Source of the DNA: Coccinella septempunctata
Lineage: Eukaryota > Arthropoda > Insecta > Coleoptera > Coccinellidae
NCBI RefSeq assembly: GCF_907165205.1
Contig: NC_058189.1
Span: 1,738,501 to 1,802,500 of the forward strand
DNA: 64,000 nucleotides
Reading direction: 5' to 3'
Position numbers and translations under genes: made by a program. Numbering within the stretch: position 1 is the first letter of the stretch; every line of letters starts with the position of its first letter. A model generated the notes under the pieces. It ran no database searches, was not told where the DNA came from, and saw only the letters and a list, made by a program, of their open reading frames with translations. Shown in pieces: positions 33,991 through 45,752 of the stretch.

Positions 33991-36129
33991 TCTGTTCTTT
34001 GATGCTTCTCTTTTCGAAGCCGACCCCCTGGGAGAAGATACTTTAGAGGCGGGCAAACAACTGATCACCTCTATTTCCGAGGCCAAGACGGAGAACTGGA
34101 TCAAACTGATGAAGGAGCTTGATATGAGCGTAAGTAGCCACAAAGCGTGGAGACTGTTAAAGCGCTTAAACAACGACCCAACTCAGTCAAGAGCCCATAC
34201 CAACGTAACCGCAGATCAAATAGCCGCTCAGCTCGTGCAAAATGGCAAACCAGACCAAAAGCCCAACAGGAAAACAACCAATATCAAACGAATAGAAGGC
34301 GACGAAACGACCGAACTCTCCACCCCCTTCACAATGGAAGAGCTGAACTCCGCCATAAATAAATGTAAACCACGGAAGGCCGCGGGACCGGACGATGTCC
34401 TGACTGAGCAGGTCAAGCATTTCGGGCCGAAAGCAAAACAGTGGCTGTTAGACATGTTCAATGCCTGCTTACAACAGTGCAAGCTTCCTAACATCTGGCG
34501 AAAAGCCAAGATCATAGCTATCCTCAAGCCGGGCAAAGAAGCTAATAGCCCAAAGAACTACCGCCCGATCTCGCTGCTATGCCACACGTATAAAATCTTT
34601 GAAAGACTCATATACAACCGACTTTCTCCGGCCGTGGAACCAACCCTTATACCTGAACAGGCTGGATTTCGCCCCGAAAAAAGCTGTACGGCACAAGTGC
34701 TCAACCTAACCCAGAACATTGAGGATGGTTTCCAAAGAGGATACATAACGGGTGCCATTTTCGTCGACCTCACGGCGGCATATGACACCATCAACCTCCG
34801 ACTCCTGATGCAGAAGATATACCACACAACGAAAGATATGAACCTTACAAACATTATCAGGAACATGCTTCAAAACCGGAGGTTCCTGGTGGAGTTCCAG
34901 GGAAAGCGGAGTAGGTGGAGGAACCAGAGAAACGGCCTGCCACAGGGAAGCGTGCTGGCACCACTACTCTTCAACATATATACCAACGACCAACCCCTCC
35001 CTGAAGGAACAAAGAGCTATATATATGCAGACGATAGGGCAACCACAGCACAAGGGAAAACATTCGAAGAGGTGGAACAACGATTGAGCGCGGCCCTAGT
35101 GGAGCTGGATACGTACTATAGAGATAACCAGCTGAAGCCAAATCCGACAAAAACGCAGGTATGCGCCTTTCATCTTAAGAACAAACACGCCGGTAGAAAA
35201 CTACAGATCGAATGGAAGGGAGTACCATTGGAGCACTGCCCTAACCCTAAATACCTAGGCGTAACACTGGACAGAGCCTTAACATTCAAGCGCCACTGCC
35301 TCAACACCAAACTCAAAGTTTGCGGAAGAAACAATATAGTCCGCAAGCTGACAAGCTCTAATTGGGGAGCCCAACCCAGAGTTCTCAAAACCTCAGCACT
35401 CGCCCTCTGTTACTCCGCCGGCGAGTACGCATGCCCGGTTTGGTATAGCTCAGCGCACGCAAAACAAGTTGATGTCGCCCTCAACGAGACAAACAGAATC
35501 ATCACCGGATGCTTGAAGCCAACACCCCTGAACAAGATGCACCACCTAGCTGGCATCGCTCCCCCTGCCATCCGTAGGGAAGCAGCTGCACTCAAAGAAC
35601 GATTCAAAGCAGCAGAATCTGAACGCCACCCCCTACACAGTGTCCAACCGGCCCCTCAGCGACTAAAATCAAGGCGAAGCTTCCTGAGATCGACAGAAGA
35701 TCACGAGGAACCTAAAACCAGAGTAGACCTTTGGGGGAAGACCTCAAACCAACATTGGATGAAGCCGAGTGAAGAACTGGCACCGGGAGGCAGTGAAAAC
35801 TGGGAGATCTGGAAGGCGCTAAACAGACTGCGGACGGACACGGCGAGATCGAGAGATACCCTAAATAAGTGGGGCTACCCTGTGGACTCCAGACTGTGCG
35901 ATTGTGGAGAACTGCAAACCACGCAACATATGTACACTTGCCCACTGTGCCCTGCTAGATGTACCATAGAGGACCTTGTGGCAGCGAAGCCGAACGCAAT
36001 TGACGTCGCCCGATTCTGGGCAAAAAATGTTTAGCCCTACTATACTTTATTACTGTACTTATTATATGACTATGCTTATTATGTTACAATACTTATTATA
36101 TATGATGCTTCTGACACGAATAAATAAAT
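33991..36129 (+). mobile_element. 5'-truncated LINE with 14-bp target duplication
   Basis: AAACCTCTGTGATT occurs directly before (33,977-33,990) and after (36,130-36,143) the element, marking target-primed insertion. The 3' end is a short (AATA)n tail. The 5' end starts inside the ORF2 linker, so the endonuclease is missing, as in abortive reverse transcription. Confidence 0.92.
33998..36034 (+). CDS. LINE reverse transcriptase, N-terminally truncated
   Basis: The frame is open from the truncation point; the first methionine is at 34,109 (641 codons). RT motifs: KPRKAAGPDDVLTEQ (about 90-105), NYRPISLLCHTYKIFE, IFVDLTAAYDTIN (first catalytic D), GLPQGSVLAPLLFNIY, and YADD at about 305. A thumb region with KYLGVTLDRALTFKRHC follows. 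A C-terminal Cys/His cluster CDCGELQTTQHMYTCPLC near residue 605 matches insect LINEs with a terminal zinc finger. There is no stop or frameshift in this segment, so the copy is recent, but it lacks the endonuclease and ORF1. GC content is clearly higher than its surroundings. Confidence 0.93.
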   Translation, partial: FDASLFEADPLGEDTLEAGKQLITSISEAKTENWIKLMKELDMSVSSHKAWRLLKRLNNDPTQSRAHTNVTADQIAAQLVQNGKPDQKPNRKTTNIKRIEGDETTELSTPFTMEELNSAINKCKPRKAAGPDDVLTEQVKHFGPKAKQWLLDMFNACLQQCKLPNIWRKAKIIAILKPGKEANSPKNYRPISLLCHTYKIFERLIYNRLSPAVEPTLIPEQAGFRPEKSCTAQVLNLTQNIEDGFQRGYITGAIFVDLTAAYDTINLRLLMQKIYHTTKDMNLTNIIRNMLQNRRFLVEFQGKRSRWRNQRNGLPQGSVLAPLLFNIYTNDQPLPEGTKSYIYADDRATTAQGKTFEEVEQRLSAALVELDTYYRDNQLKPNPTKTQVCAFHLKNKHAGRKLQIEWKGVPLEHCPNPKYLGVTLDRALTFKRHCLNTKLKVCGRNNIVRKLTSSNWGAQPRVLKTSALALCYSAGEYACPVWYSSAHAKQVDVALNETNRIITGCLKPTPLNKMHHLAGIAPPAIRREAAALKERFKAAESERHPLHSVQPAPQRLKSRRSFLRSTEDHEEPKTRVDLWGKTSNQHWMKPSEELAPGGSENWEIWKALNRLRTDTARSRDTLNKWGYPVDSRLCDCGELQTTQHMYTCPLCPARCTIEDLVAAKPNAIDVARFWAKNV

Positions 36130-36205
36130 AAACCTCTGTGATTAAAATGGCCATCTGAAATCTTACAAAAGTTCGAATATTTAATTAATATTTTAACCAG
36201 TCTTA

Positions 36206-36392
36206 TGCCTGCCGCAGACATGCAACTTTTCAGTTGCGCAACAGTTTGATTGCAAGCGGTTCGAGGGCGCACACAAAGGCAATCGCTGCAACTTTTCAGT
36301 TGCATGTCTGCGCTGCCCCATATGAATGCATTGTACTCACTTCTGCAACTAAACAGTTGCAAAACTGAAAAGTTGCATCTCTGCGGCAGGCC
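36206..36392. mobile_element. PIF/Harbinger-type MITE, 187 bp
   Basis: Sister of 513-698. Ends TGCCTGCCGCAGACATGCAA and ...CTCTGCGGCAGGCC are flanked by TTA (36,203-36,205; 36,393-36,395). Confidence 0.83.
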
Positions 36393-36395
36393 TTA

Positions 36396-38251
36396 GGGTT
36401 CTAGAAACACATTTGAAACACAGATGGCGCTCACATCACTTTAGTCGCTTCGTTTCCCATCTTTCTACTCCATGTATATTCTTCGATATAAAGCAGATAT
36501 CCATTTAACAAGCAGTTTGTTTGATTTTAATCTGAATTAAGTCAAGCGGAGTTTATCACCGTTTAGTGAAGTTGACTCCAAGAATGCGTATTGTTCCGAA
36601 GTAAGGGAGAATCAGGAGCAAGCCTACTCTGTCCGTTGATATCTCTGTTGTAACCTCCTCGGACTAGTGAAACTAACATCCCACCTCATTTTCCGATATC
36701 TCGCGTAGTGTAACACGAAAAACACATTAATTGGACGAAAAAACCAGCCTAAACCAGATAGGACATTGTTTCGGAATGACTCCCGAATGGATAAATCCAT
36801 CATTTACCGTGATCCGATCTAATTAACCGTGTAATTGTCCGAGCAAGGTCTTCGATGAGGTTAACCGAACCCTGGTTGCTTATTTCGTGTCCCATAATGC
36901 GGGGGTGGATAAAATAGATTCCATGTCGGGAGCAACGCCGGGATATAACGTATTCATGATCCGGAAAGAGTTAATTAATTCTGGCTGCGCAAATATGTAT
37001 TTATGATAATGTACGGAAATACCTGGTTGGGGTAAGAAATTCATTTGGACAGGCGGGGTCCCGAGACGTTTCCGGTATATAGGGAAACCCGACTCCAGCT
37101 GAGGATGCGCTGATGATTTGTTGTGGAATTATGAGGGGTTTGTTATTAGGTACGCAAAATTCTGCGAAATTTCTACTCTATGTACTCCGTTCTATTAGGT
37201 TGTGTAAATATGAAATGTTCAAATACTTAGAAGAGCACTGCAGCGCGGTATGTTTATTAATTTTACGTACACAGATCACCTTGCAATGGTTGTCATTAGG
37301 GGAGCGAATTCCTGAACGAGGAAAACAAGTTCTTGTGTGTTATAAGTTATGAATGATGTCTTAAGGTGTTAAGCGAGTTACTTCAAGGGGCTTCATTCAG
37401 AACCTTAAAGGGGAATATACACTGGACGAAGTCCTGAAGTTGATCATACAGCAATACAAGGTGTTTTCAAAGGTGTGGCTTTTTTTTGACAGCATCCAAG
37501 ATGGCTGAGATACAACTCCTAGAAATTCGACAAAATTTCATTGAATTTCAAGTGCCGGACTGTGGTAGGTGACTCCGGCATCGCAAAAACGAAATAAAAC
37601 TTAAACATATGGCTGTACAATGAATGATTCAGTACCAAGTTCATCGGATTAGATGCATCAGGTCACTTTTGAGAGAATCATAATTGTTGTATAGTGTAAT
37701 TTGGGGTGAAAAAAATGTAGAAAATCGAGGCAGTTTCTTGAAAGTGCTTATGTCAGTTATTTTGAAAAAGTGCTATGATGTTTCCCCATTTCATCCTATT
37801 TTTACGACGATTGTTAGGATGTTCGAACAAGAAGATTGTGATGCCCATTATGGAAAACTTCGTGAATAATTTAGACGAATTTTATTGGTGAGATTTTGAA
37901 GTATTATTCTATTTTTTAAACTTGTGTCCTGAGTCTCTTCTGTCAGTTGGTATCGAAATGAGCCATTTCATGAAATCGTGTAAATTACTAAAAAATAAAG
38001 AGAACAATGAGGCAGTCGTAAGTTTCCATTTTCATTACCACGTAAATATCAAACGAAACCACATGGTCCAATCAGGAGATAAGTTTTTCCTACTGCTTTG
38101 CGATAATTCAGCTAACATGATCGGTCTAGGGTCGTATTAGGATCTATTTCAGTAATCATTTTCAATTTTGAAAGTTTTGTATACGCTTCATTTTGACCAG
38201 TTCGAACTTCTGTTAAAAGAAAGCTCACCTTTGAAAACACCCTGTAGGTAT
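36396..38251. other. Unassigned DNA, possibly host
   Basis: No gene model supported. The stretch is less repeat-like than its neighbours and could be unique host sequence. Open frames of 60-79 codons carry no motif. Confidence 0.45.
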
Positions 38252-38415
38252 AAGGTGAGCCTTCGATTCTTACAAATATTTTAACAATAGATTCTTCAGA
38301 TCAAAAGACAAGATATCACCTACGCTTTCCAGTTTTCTCAATATGACGTACCATAAAAAAACAAAATTCAAAGAACCCAACTCTTGAAACTAATTTGGAA
38401 GCTACCTAATAATAA
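38252..38415 (+). mobile_element. MITE-A copy 3, left part (split by LINE)
   Basis: TAAGGTGAGCC, TACAAATATTTTAACAATAG and ATTCTTCAGATCAAAAGA form the left end, with the interior CACCTACGCTTTCCAGTTTT. It breaks at CTACCTAAT where a LINE tail of (AAT)n begins. Confidence 0.8.
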
Positions 38416-39920
38416 TAATAATAATAATAGTCTTTACTTCCTCATTGACAAATATAGATTGTATAGGAACGGTCAGAAAAATTATCAAATAAATGAATGA
38501 AGTTTCAAATTAGATAACCATCATGAGAATGGATTATGATTTCTAATGATGGACTCGAATTCCGTGAAGTTGTATATGCTATGTCCAGATAGCAATGTTC
38601 TTAGTTTCCTCTTAAATGTTGAATATTGGAGGTTCCGCATCTGGTCTGGCAGTTGGTTATAGAGTTGCACTCCAATATTATGGGTTTTCCTCAGTCTTTG
38701 ACTTGGCTGTATGATATCTTCTTTATTTCTAGTATTGTAATTGTGTTGGTCTGAATGTTTTGAATACATGTTTAGATTTTTTCTTATGTGTGTTACTCTC
38801 TTGTATATAATTACTGCATACAGTGACATTATTCCGGATTCAGTGAATAAGTTTCTGCAGCTTGTGTTCCATGGAACTCGATAGATACTTCTCAGGGCTG
38901 CTTTCTGCATTCTGAATATTTTATCTAAGTGAACCGTTGCTCCATCACTCCAACTGATTATACCATAAGTCATCCTTGAGTGAAATAGGGAGTAGTAGGC
39001 AGTTATTGCTGTGTTTGTATTGGTGATCTCAGCAATTTTCTCAATAGCATATGTTGCTCCGGCCAGTTTGGCACTGAGATTATCAATGTGGACTCTCCAG
39101 CTCAGTTGTGCATCTAGTTGAACTCCTAGAAAGTTTGCTGAACTCGCTTTTGAGGTTTGACTCCTTTGTTTGGCACTAAAGACCAATGATGTTGTTTTGG
39201 CAGCATTCAGAAATACCACTCTTTGGCTTGAACCATAATGTCTTCATAAGTTGATTGAACGCTGGTGTCATCTTCAATCTCAACTGCATATGTTGTGTCG
39301 TCGACAAACATACAGGAAACAACTGTTCTTGGTATACTGGTGGCCATACTGGTTGGTGTTGTGTGGCATGTCATTGATATACAGAAGGAATAGTGGAGGG
39401 CCCAGTCTCGAACCTTGGACAACTCCCCTTGTTATTTTGAGAGCTTCACTTCTATTGTCATCCAATACAACTATCTGCTGTCGATCAGATAGGTATGATC
39501 TGAAAAGGTCCAAGCAAACACCACGTATGCCATATCTCTCCAGCTTCTCAAGCAGTATTGAGTGATTAACACAATCAAATGCTGCTGATAAGTCGGTAAA
39601 TATTCCCAGACACTGATTTTTGTTCTCGAAACAATCTTGAATATGTTTGGTTAAAGAATGAATTGCCTCAGCTGTTGAAGTTCCTTTCCGAAATCCAAAT
39701 TGGTTATGGCACAATATTTGTTTAGCATCCGTGAAGTCAACGAGGTAATTATAGACCACCCCTTCTAGTATCTTTGAAAATGCTGGCAGTATTGCAATTT
39801 GCCTAAAATGGTTGGCTATGGAAGGATCTCCTTTTTTGAAAATAGGGCAGATTTTGCCTATTTTCATTTTAGTTGGAAAGACTCCCTCTTCAAGACATGT
39901 ATTCACGACATCCACCCATG
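38416..39920 (-). pseudogene. 5'-truncated Jockey/CR1-like LINE, frameshifted
   Basis: Minus-strand RT starts near 39,920 with VVNTCLEEGVFPTKMKIGKI. It continues with the RT motifs FTDLSAAFDCVNH (catalytic D) and GVVQGSRLGPPLFLLYINDM, then shifts frame near 39,350. The catalytic FVDD is in the second frame near 39,300. A third frame (39,219-38,521) carries the thumb and C terminus (FLGVQLDAQLSWRVHIDNL, then YNTRNKEDI). The 3' tail is (ATT)n. The insertion lies within MITE-A copy 3. The expected P of QGSVLGP is altered (SRLGPP). Two frameshifts make it dead. Confidence 0.9.
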
Positions 39921-40255
39921 GAAATATTTGAACGCTTTGTAAAATGAAAGTATTCTTCATATTATCTCGTATAATGGACCGTTTTCGAGTATTAAAAAGC
40001 ATCTGTGAAATTTGAAAAATTGGGTACTTCGGCTGAATATAACTCTGTGTCAAAAATCGACAGATGTGTAGTGTCACAGATTTAGCTAGTTATTCTAGGG
40101 TTCATTTTGTTTTTATAGTGGTGGTACAGCTCGTTATGAATACTCAAAAAAGCTATAACTTTATATCAGGGCCGAATCGGAAAAATGGTATAGAAAAAAA
40201 GTGGTACTTTTGACCTCAAAAATATACTGTTGAAACATTTGAACGAATCATTCTG
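39921..40255 (+). mobile_element. MITE-A copy 3, right part
   Basis: Resumes GAAATATTTGAACGCTTTGT and ends ...GAACGAATCATTCTG followed by TA. The right terminal repeat is more diverged than in other copies. Confidence 0.8.
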
Positions 40256-40378
40256 TATAGAGGGTGCTTTCAGAGGCGAATAGTTTTTATTTGAACAAAC
40301 AATGGTTGTAGGTACACACTAAATAATTATGAAGCTTTTGCCATCATGAGGGTTCCCAGGATGGGCAATTATTGATAA

Positions 40379-41694
40379 CACAGGCCAACACACATTTTGG
40401 TGCCTGCGATTTTTTAACTGTTCCTGAGTAATTTTTGGATGCAGAATGTAAAAAAGTTCTCAGATTTTGTCTATCAGATCTAGTTTTTGAGATTTTTTAA
40501 AAAATTGTGTATATAATTTACGTTATAACTGTTATAATATATAATATTACTATTGACAGTTAAAAAAAACAAAGACACATGGATTTGAGTATTTATTGCA
40601 AAAACTTAATTTACATAATTACATTAGTCACTAATCACATAAAAATTTTCTTTTATACGATTTTCTAGAATGGAGTTTACTAGGGCAGTCTCGCTGAAGG
40701 CTCCAGCAGTAGTCCGCCATCATGTGGCTATCCCATCGTCCTTGATAACGATCTTCCATAGTTTTAATATCCTGATGGGATCTTTCCCCCTGTTCTTCAC
40801 TACAATCACCTAATTTTTCTGGAAAACGATCTAGGTGGCTGTGGAGGTAGTGAACTTTCATACTCATGTTACAGCCGAGAATATTGAAATTTGAAAGCAT
40901 AGTTTCCACTAATTCTACGTAATTCTCTGCTTTATGATTGCCAAGAAAATTTTGTACTACTTGAACAAATGAACTCCAAGCGTTAGATTCAGTCTCGTTC
41001 ATTTATGTGGTGAATTGTGGATCTTTAACAAGTTGCCTTATTTGAGGACCATCAAATATACTAGCTTTTAGTTTTTCCGTGCTAATGCCAGGAAATTTAC
41101 GTGACAAATACCCAAAACAATTTCCATCTCGATTTAAAGCCTTCACAAATTGCTTCATTAGGCCTAGCTTGATATGCAAGGGCGGAAGTAAGATTTTTTC
41201 TCTTGAAACCAAAGGTTCGTTGATCACGTTTTGTATTCCTTGAATCATGACATCTCTTGAAGACCAATTTTTGTTAACCCAGTGCTCATTTTTAGCTCTG
41301 CTGTCCCAAAGGCACAAAAAACAAGGATATTTTGTATAACCACTCTGCTGTCCAAGGAGGAAGTTAATCATTTTTAAATCAGCACAAATTGACCACTGAT
41401 GTTATTCTTCGTATTTAATTTTTCTCAAAACTAATGCTATTGTTTCATATTCTTCCTTCATGGTAGTAGAATGACCAATAGGAATTGAGCCATATTTGTT
41501 AAGTACATATTTATCTCTTTATTTGTTGTCCTTTATCAGAAAAAAATATACCATTTAACCTGTAACGTGTATCTCAGAAACTAGAGCTGATAGAAAAAAT
41601 CTGGTGGCATTTTTGGGATCAGCACATTAAAAACATCTAAAATCAGATGTTAGATTTCCGGCACCAAATTTTCTTTTCATTTTGTTGGCCTGTG
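40379..41694 (-). mobile_element. Candidate undescribed DNA transposon with CACAGGCCAACA ends
   Basis: The left end CACAGGCCAACACACATTTT is inverted at the right end (TTTGTTGGCCTGTG). The similarity continues inward for about 130 bp, with shared blocks TTTGGTGCC, GATTTT-TCTATCAG and CTAGTTT-TGAGAT. The trinucleotide TAA flanks both ends (40,376-40,378; 41,695-41,697), consistent with a 3-bp target duplication. The interior encodes a conserved protein family of unknown function. Length is 1,316 bp, so it holds only the C-terminal half of the usual protein and is probably an internally deleted copy. Confidence 0.7.
40631..41510 (-). pseudogene. Conserved protein of unknown function, possible DDE-type transposase
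   Basis: One minus-strand frame is interrupted by a TAA at 41,402-41,404, a TAA at 41,003-41,005 and a further TAA near 41,520. It encodes KYGSIPIGHSTTMKEEYE, CADLKMINFLLGQQSGYTK, CFLCLWDSR, LPPLHIKLGLMKQFV, GPQIRQLVKD, GNHKAENY, VHYLHSHLDRFPEKLG, SEEQGER, MEDRYQGRW and ADYCWSLQRD. I recall the same motif order in many uncharacterised animal proteins of about 600 residues, present in many copies. An Asp in ADLK, a CxxC, an HSHLD and the Glu pair in SEEQGER could be an RNase H-fold active site; that is inference. The C terminus (KRKFLCD) looks complete. Confidence 0.75.
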
Positions 41695-41697
41695 TAA

Positions 41698-42417
41698 TAT
41701 GAAGGACAAAAATGGAAATAAAAAAGGATATGATGTATTTCTATCTGCGAAAAATTCATCATGGACAAGGAAAACCATGTGGTTCATTCATCAATCACGA
41801 GATGAATTGTTACTGTTTTATCGATGATTTTTCGAACTGAATATTTTGTTCTCAGACAAGAAGATTGTCTCATCATGTGACCAATTTAAAAGTAGCTGAT
41901 CGAAAAGAAGCCAGTATAATTACCAGAAAAAAATCATTCTTCTCTTCAGTAGAAAATTTTCACGTCGCATTTCCCTCGATGTGATAAAAAATAGGTCTGC
42001 AGGTTCCTTCGCTGGGGGAGGGACCTGGTTGCTGACAACTCAGGCCTGGTTCACATGTTCCGCTGAATCCTAAATCGCCACCGCAGGGTTCGCCCTCTGT
42101 CCTAGCGCATTCTTGACAGCATCTGCAACAAAGAATATAATTTTTATATTGCTACAAGCTAAACCAATATCTTTAAAGTTTGGAGATTCCACCTATCATG
42201 AATCTCTCGTTTGAAAAAATTCAGTGATTTTCATGTTTTCGGATTCTTAGATGAAATGGACGTTTTTTAAGGGCGAAATCCAAAGCGCTGTAACTCTGAA
42301 ACAGGTAGCCTTTTGGCAAGGATAAAAAATTTGGGGGTCCTTATTTTGCCTCCAGAAGATGTTACCAAATTTTGCTGCAATCATTCCGGACCACACTGCG
42401 GAACATCTTCTAGTTGA
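41698..42417. other. Unassigned AT-rich DNA
   Basis: No gene recognised. Short Cys-containing peptides near 42,000-42,120 give no domain. Confidence 0.4.
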
Positions 42418-43599
42418 TAGTGTGAAATTTGAGGTCAAAAAAGTAAACCAGAGCTACGCAATAAATTAAAAAAAAGAAGATATCCACCGAAATTGTGAAA
42501 ATCGAAAAATTGGAGTATCGAGCAATCATCAAGTACCTGTATTTAAAAGGGTTGAGAGGTGAGCAGATTTACGACGATATGCTTAATACCCTTGGTGAAA
42601 TGCACTTCGTATGCGACCGTCAAAAATTGGACTGCAATCTTCAAAAAAGGTAAATTTTCCATTGAAGATGATGACCGACCGGGAAGGCCAACTTAAGTGT
42701 CAGTCCCCGAAAATATCGATGCAGTTCATGACATGATTTTATCAGACCGTGGAATGGGGCTAAAACGGATATCTGAAGCACTGAATATTTCATACGAACG
42801 CGTTCATTATATAGTTCATGTCAATTTGGACATGGACATGAGAAAAATTGCTGCAAAATGGATACCCAATTGTTTAAATGTTGACCAAAAGCGTGCAAGG
42901 GTAGAAGCATCGCGTTCGATCTGTGCTCGATTTGAAAACGATGTAGACTTCTTAAACCGAATTGTTACTATGGATGAGACTTGGGTACATTTCTACGATC
43001 CAGAAACAAAGCAACGGTCGATGGAATGGCGACACTCTGGTTCTCCAAGACCTAAGAAGTTTCGTGTCCAAAAATCTGCTGGAAAAGTTCTTGATTCAGG
43101 TTTTTGGGATTGCCATGGAGTAATCATGATTGATTTTTTGGATAAGGGTAGAACAATATCCGGAGATTACTATTCAACACTACTGCCCACTCTACGGGAA
43201 AAAATTAAAGAGAAAAGACGCGGAAAGCTATCCAAAGGTGTTATGTTTTTGCAGGACAACGCCCCTGCACACAAAACTCATGTTGCCATGCAAAAAATTC
43301 GTGATTTAGGGTTTGAATTACTCGAACACCCTTTTTATTCACCAGATTTGGCTCCATCCAACTATCATCTCGTTCCTCAACTGAAAAAAGTTTAAAATGT
43401 CGTAAATTTTCTTCCAACGAGGAGGTAATAAAAGCTGTGGACTGTGGAGGTCTGGTTTGCAGAGCAAGACGAAACATTCTTTGTAAGGTCTAGAGACGTT
43501 GCAGGTTCTCTGTAATAAATGTATCCAATTAAGAGGAGAATATGTTGAGTAACAAAATATTTTGACATTGAAATTTTGTTTGGTTCTATAGTAGGCTAA
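42418..43599 (+). mobile_element. mariner element, 5'-truncated
   Basis: Collinear with the copy at 22,249-23,065 from GTGTGAA-TTTGAGGTCAAAAA to the 3' end TAGTAGGCTAA, but with the central transposase region present. The left inverted end is not found. Confidence 0.85.
42496..43395 (+). pseudogene. mariner transposase, broken, third catalytic Asp replaced by Asn
   Basis: The N-terminal HTH part (IEKLEYRAIIKYLYLKGLRG) shifts frame near 42,597 (two-base deletion) and meets a TAA near 42,693. From 42,697 the frame is open for 232 codons: IVTMDETWVHFYDPETK (first catalytic D), FLQDNAPAHKTHVAMQ (second D) and SPDLAPSNYHLV. In mariner the third residue lies 35 positions after the second (DD34D, the SDYH motif); here it is Asn. 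The C terminus is lost after QLKKV by a frameshift and stop. Dead by several independent lesions. Confidence 0.92.
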
Positions 43600-45020
43600 G
43601 AATAATATTTCCTCGTATTCGCTCCATAATTCAGTTTTAACAGGATCGGATGATACACGAAAAATAATGAGATATGTCAGTACGTATCCTGAGGGAGAAG
43701 TTGCCATGAAATAAGAGTAGAAACCCGTTTTCTGTTATGTCATATATAGAAGGAATTCTAAGAAGAATCGGTGCTTCACGTGCTCAATGACAATGATATC
43801 AATACTGAAGAAGAAAAATATTTGAATTTTTCTGTCCCCTAACGCACAAAAGGAATGGTATTATCCCTCCTGGGATTTCATGCGCTCTATAAACGACACT
43901 TCATTTATCAAGGGGTTCAATTCAGTGACAATATCATTCTTCCTGAATATATAGGATGTGGACCCTTTTTTTATCAGCCACTTACGATGCAAATGTATAT
44001 TGTCAGTCTGCGTCTCTGCTTATCTATATAGCTGGATTACACAACAAGGCTGCTTTAAAAATAGAGAAGAGGCATAGTAAAACATTTTGTGAAAGCACTA
44101 CGTGTCCAGAATTTGAACCTTCTATGACAAAACTGGATTGAAAGAACCTCTATTCAAAGTCCCCTAACACATTATTAAATACACGTGTGATTTTTCTGCA
44201 GATGAGATAACTCTATGAAAACTAATTTCATTTTTCAATGAACTATAATATAATTTTTGTAGTTTTCGGGTAATTCTTCTTCAAAATATGCACGAAGGTG
44301 ATAAAACATTCCGATGTCGCTTGGTTTCTTCAAAGAACACAGTCTCGAAAACATCAGAGGCTGTTTTAGTTTTTCCAATTATAAAAGAGTGGGCTCTAAC
44401 ATTTGAAGAAAAAAAGAAACATTGTCTTTGACCGTACGAATATTTTAACAACCTCAAGACTCAACTGTTGAAATATTTGTACGAGTCAAAGACACCCTAT
44501 ACATATCTATTATGAGTAATCATATAGACTTATAGAGTGTAGGCATCGAAGTGAATCAACTTCAGGTCCGGCGAAGCTTCCAAAAACTCCTTATTCAACA
44601 AAAACTAACTTCGCCCCCATTCCCTGGAGAAATGCCTCTTGAACTTCCGCGTGTGTAAAACTTTCAGCAATTATATCACGAATTTAGACAGGATAACTCC
44701 GTAGTCTGTAGGCTCCGAAGCAGCACGAGGATAATGATACTCGCTGGGAGATCTAGTAACGATGTTTAATCTAGAAATAAGAGAACGCCAAATTAAGAGA
44801 ACACACATTTGTTCAGCGCTTATCTTCCTCATATATGCTCGTTTTTCTTCATCTTGTAGGGGATTATACTCTGGCAATTAGTCCTAGAGATGTTTAAATT
44901 GCAGGTTGAACTTGGTGGGATTAGGCATTCGATTAAACTTTATTTCATTTTCGAAAGCAGTCCTCTTCTGTAGAAATAACAGAAATGAACGGTATTTTTG
45001 AATGAATATAGGTACTCATC
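43600..45020. other. Unassigned DNA with a MITE-A end remnant
   Basis: About 44,435-44,500 holds both MITE-A terminal sequences nearly head to head (GTACGAATATTTTAACAAC, then CAACTGTTGAAATATTTGTA), a remnant with the centre lost. No gene is supported elsewhere. Confidence 0.5.
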
Positions 45021-45022
45021 TA

Positions 45023-45674
45023 CAGGGCGAGTCTTTGAACCCTACCAATATTTTAACAGTACCTAGATTCTTGGGGTCAAAAGAAACACTTTTTTTCATT
45101 TACCATTTTTTCCGAATCAGCTCGGTTCAAAAGATACAAGCCGTAGGAAAACCATAAAAAACTTATTTTAAGTTCTATCGCACAAACGGTTTTATCAAAT
45201 GAAATGAATTTCGAAATTCAATTTTTCATTTTTTCATTATGACCATTACGTACCATAAAAATACCAAAAATTCAAAGAACGCAACTCTTGAAACTAACTT
45301 GGACGCTATCTAATGAATACTTGAACTTTTTTTGAAATATACACGTATTCCTCATATTTTCTCGTATAATGCGCCGTTTTTGAGTAATTTGATGTTCAAA
45401 ACTTAAATAGTATTTATGGAAAATTGGGTACTTTGGCTGAATATAACTCTGTTTGAAAGATCCACAGATGTGTAGTGTCACACATTAAGCTAGTTATTCT
45501 GAAGGTAGTTTTGTTTGTCCAGGGGTAGCACAGCTCAAAATCGAAACTTAAAATGGCTTTATCTTTTTATCAAAGCCGAATGGGAAAAAATGGTACATAG
45601 AGGAAAAAAGTGTTTCTTTCTATCTCAAGAATTCACTGTTAAAATATTCGTACGAGTCAAAGACTCACCTTTAT
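45023..45674 (+). mobile_element. MITE-A copy 4, nearly complete (~650 bp)
   Basis: Starts after TA with CAGGGCGAGTCTTTGAACCC and ends ...GTACGAGTCAAAGACTCACC. The terminal repeats (about 70 bp: TATTTTAACAGT, ATTCTTGGGGTCAAAAGAAA on the left and the inverse on the right) bracket the shared interior (TTTTTCCGAATCAGCTCGG, TCGTATAATGCGCCG, GGGTACTTTGGCTGAAT, TCAAAGCCGAATGGG). It is the best uninterrupted copy in this window. Confidence 0.85.
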
Positions 45675-45752
45675 ATTTCGACAGAATGAAAGGTGCAATG
45701 GTTTTTCAACTGCCTGTATCTTTTGCACATTTTAAAGGACCTCAAGAATGTA

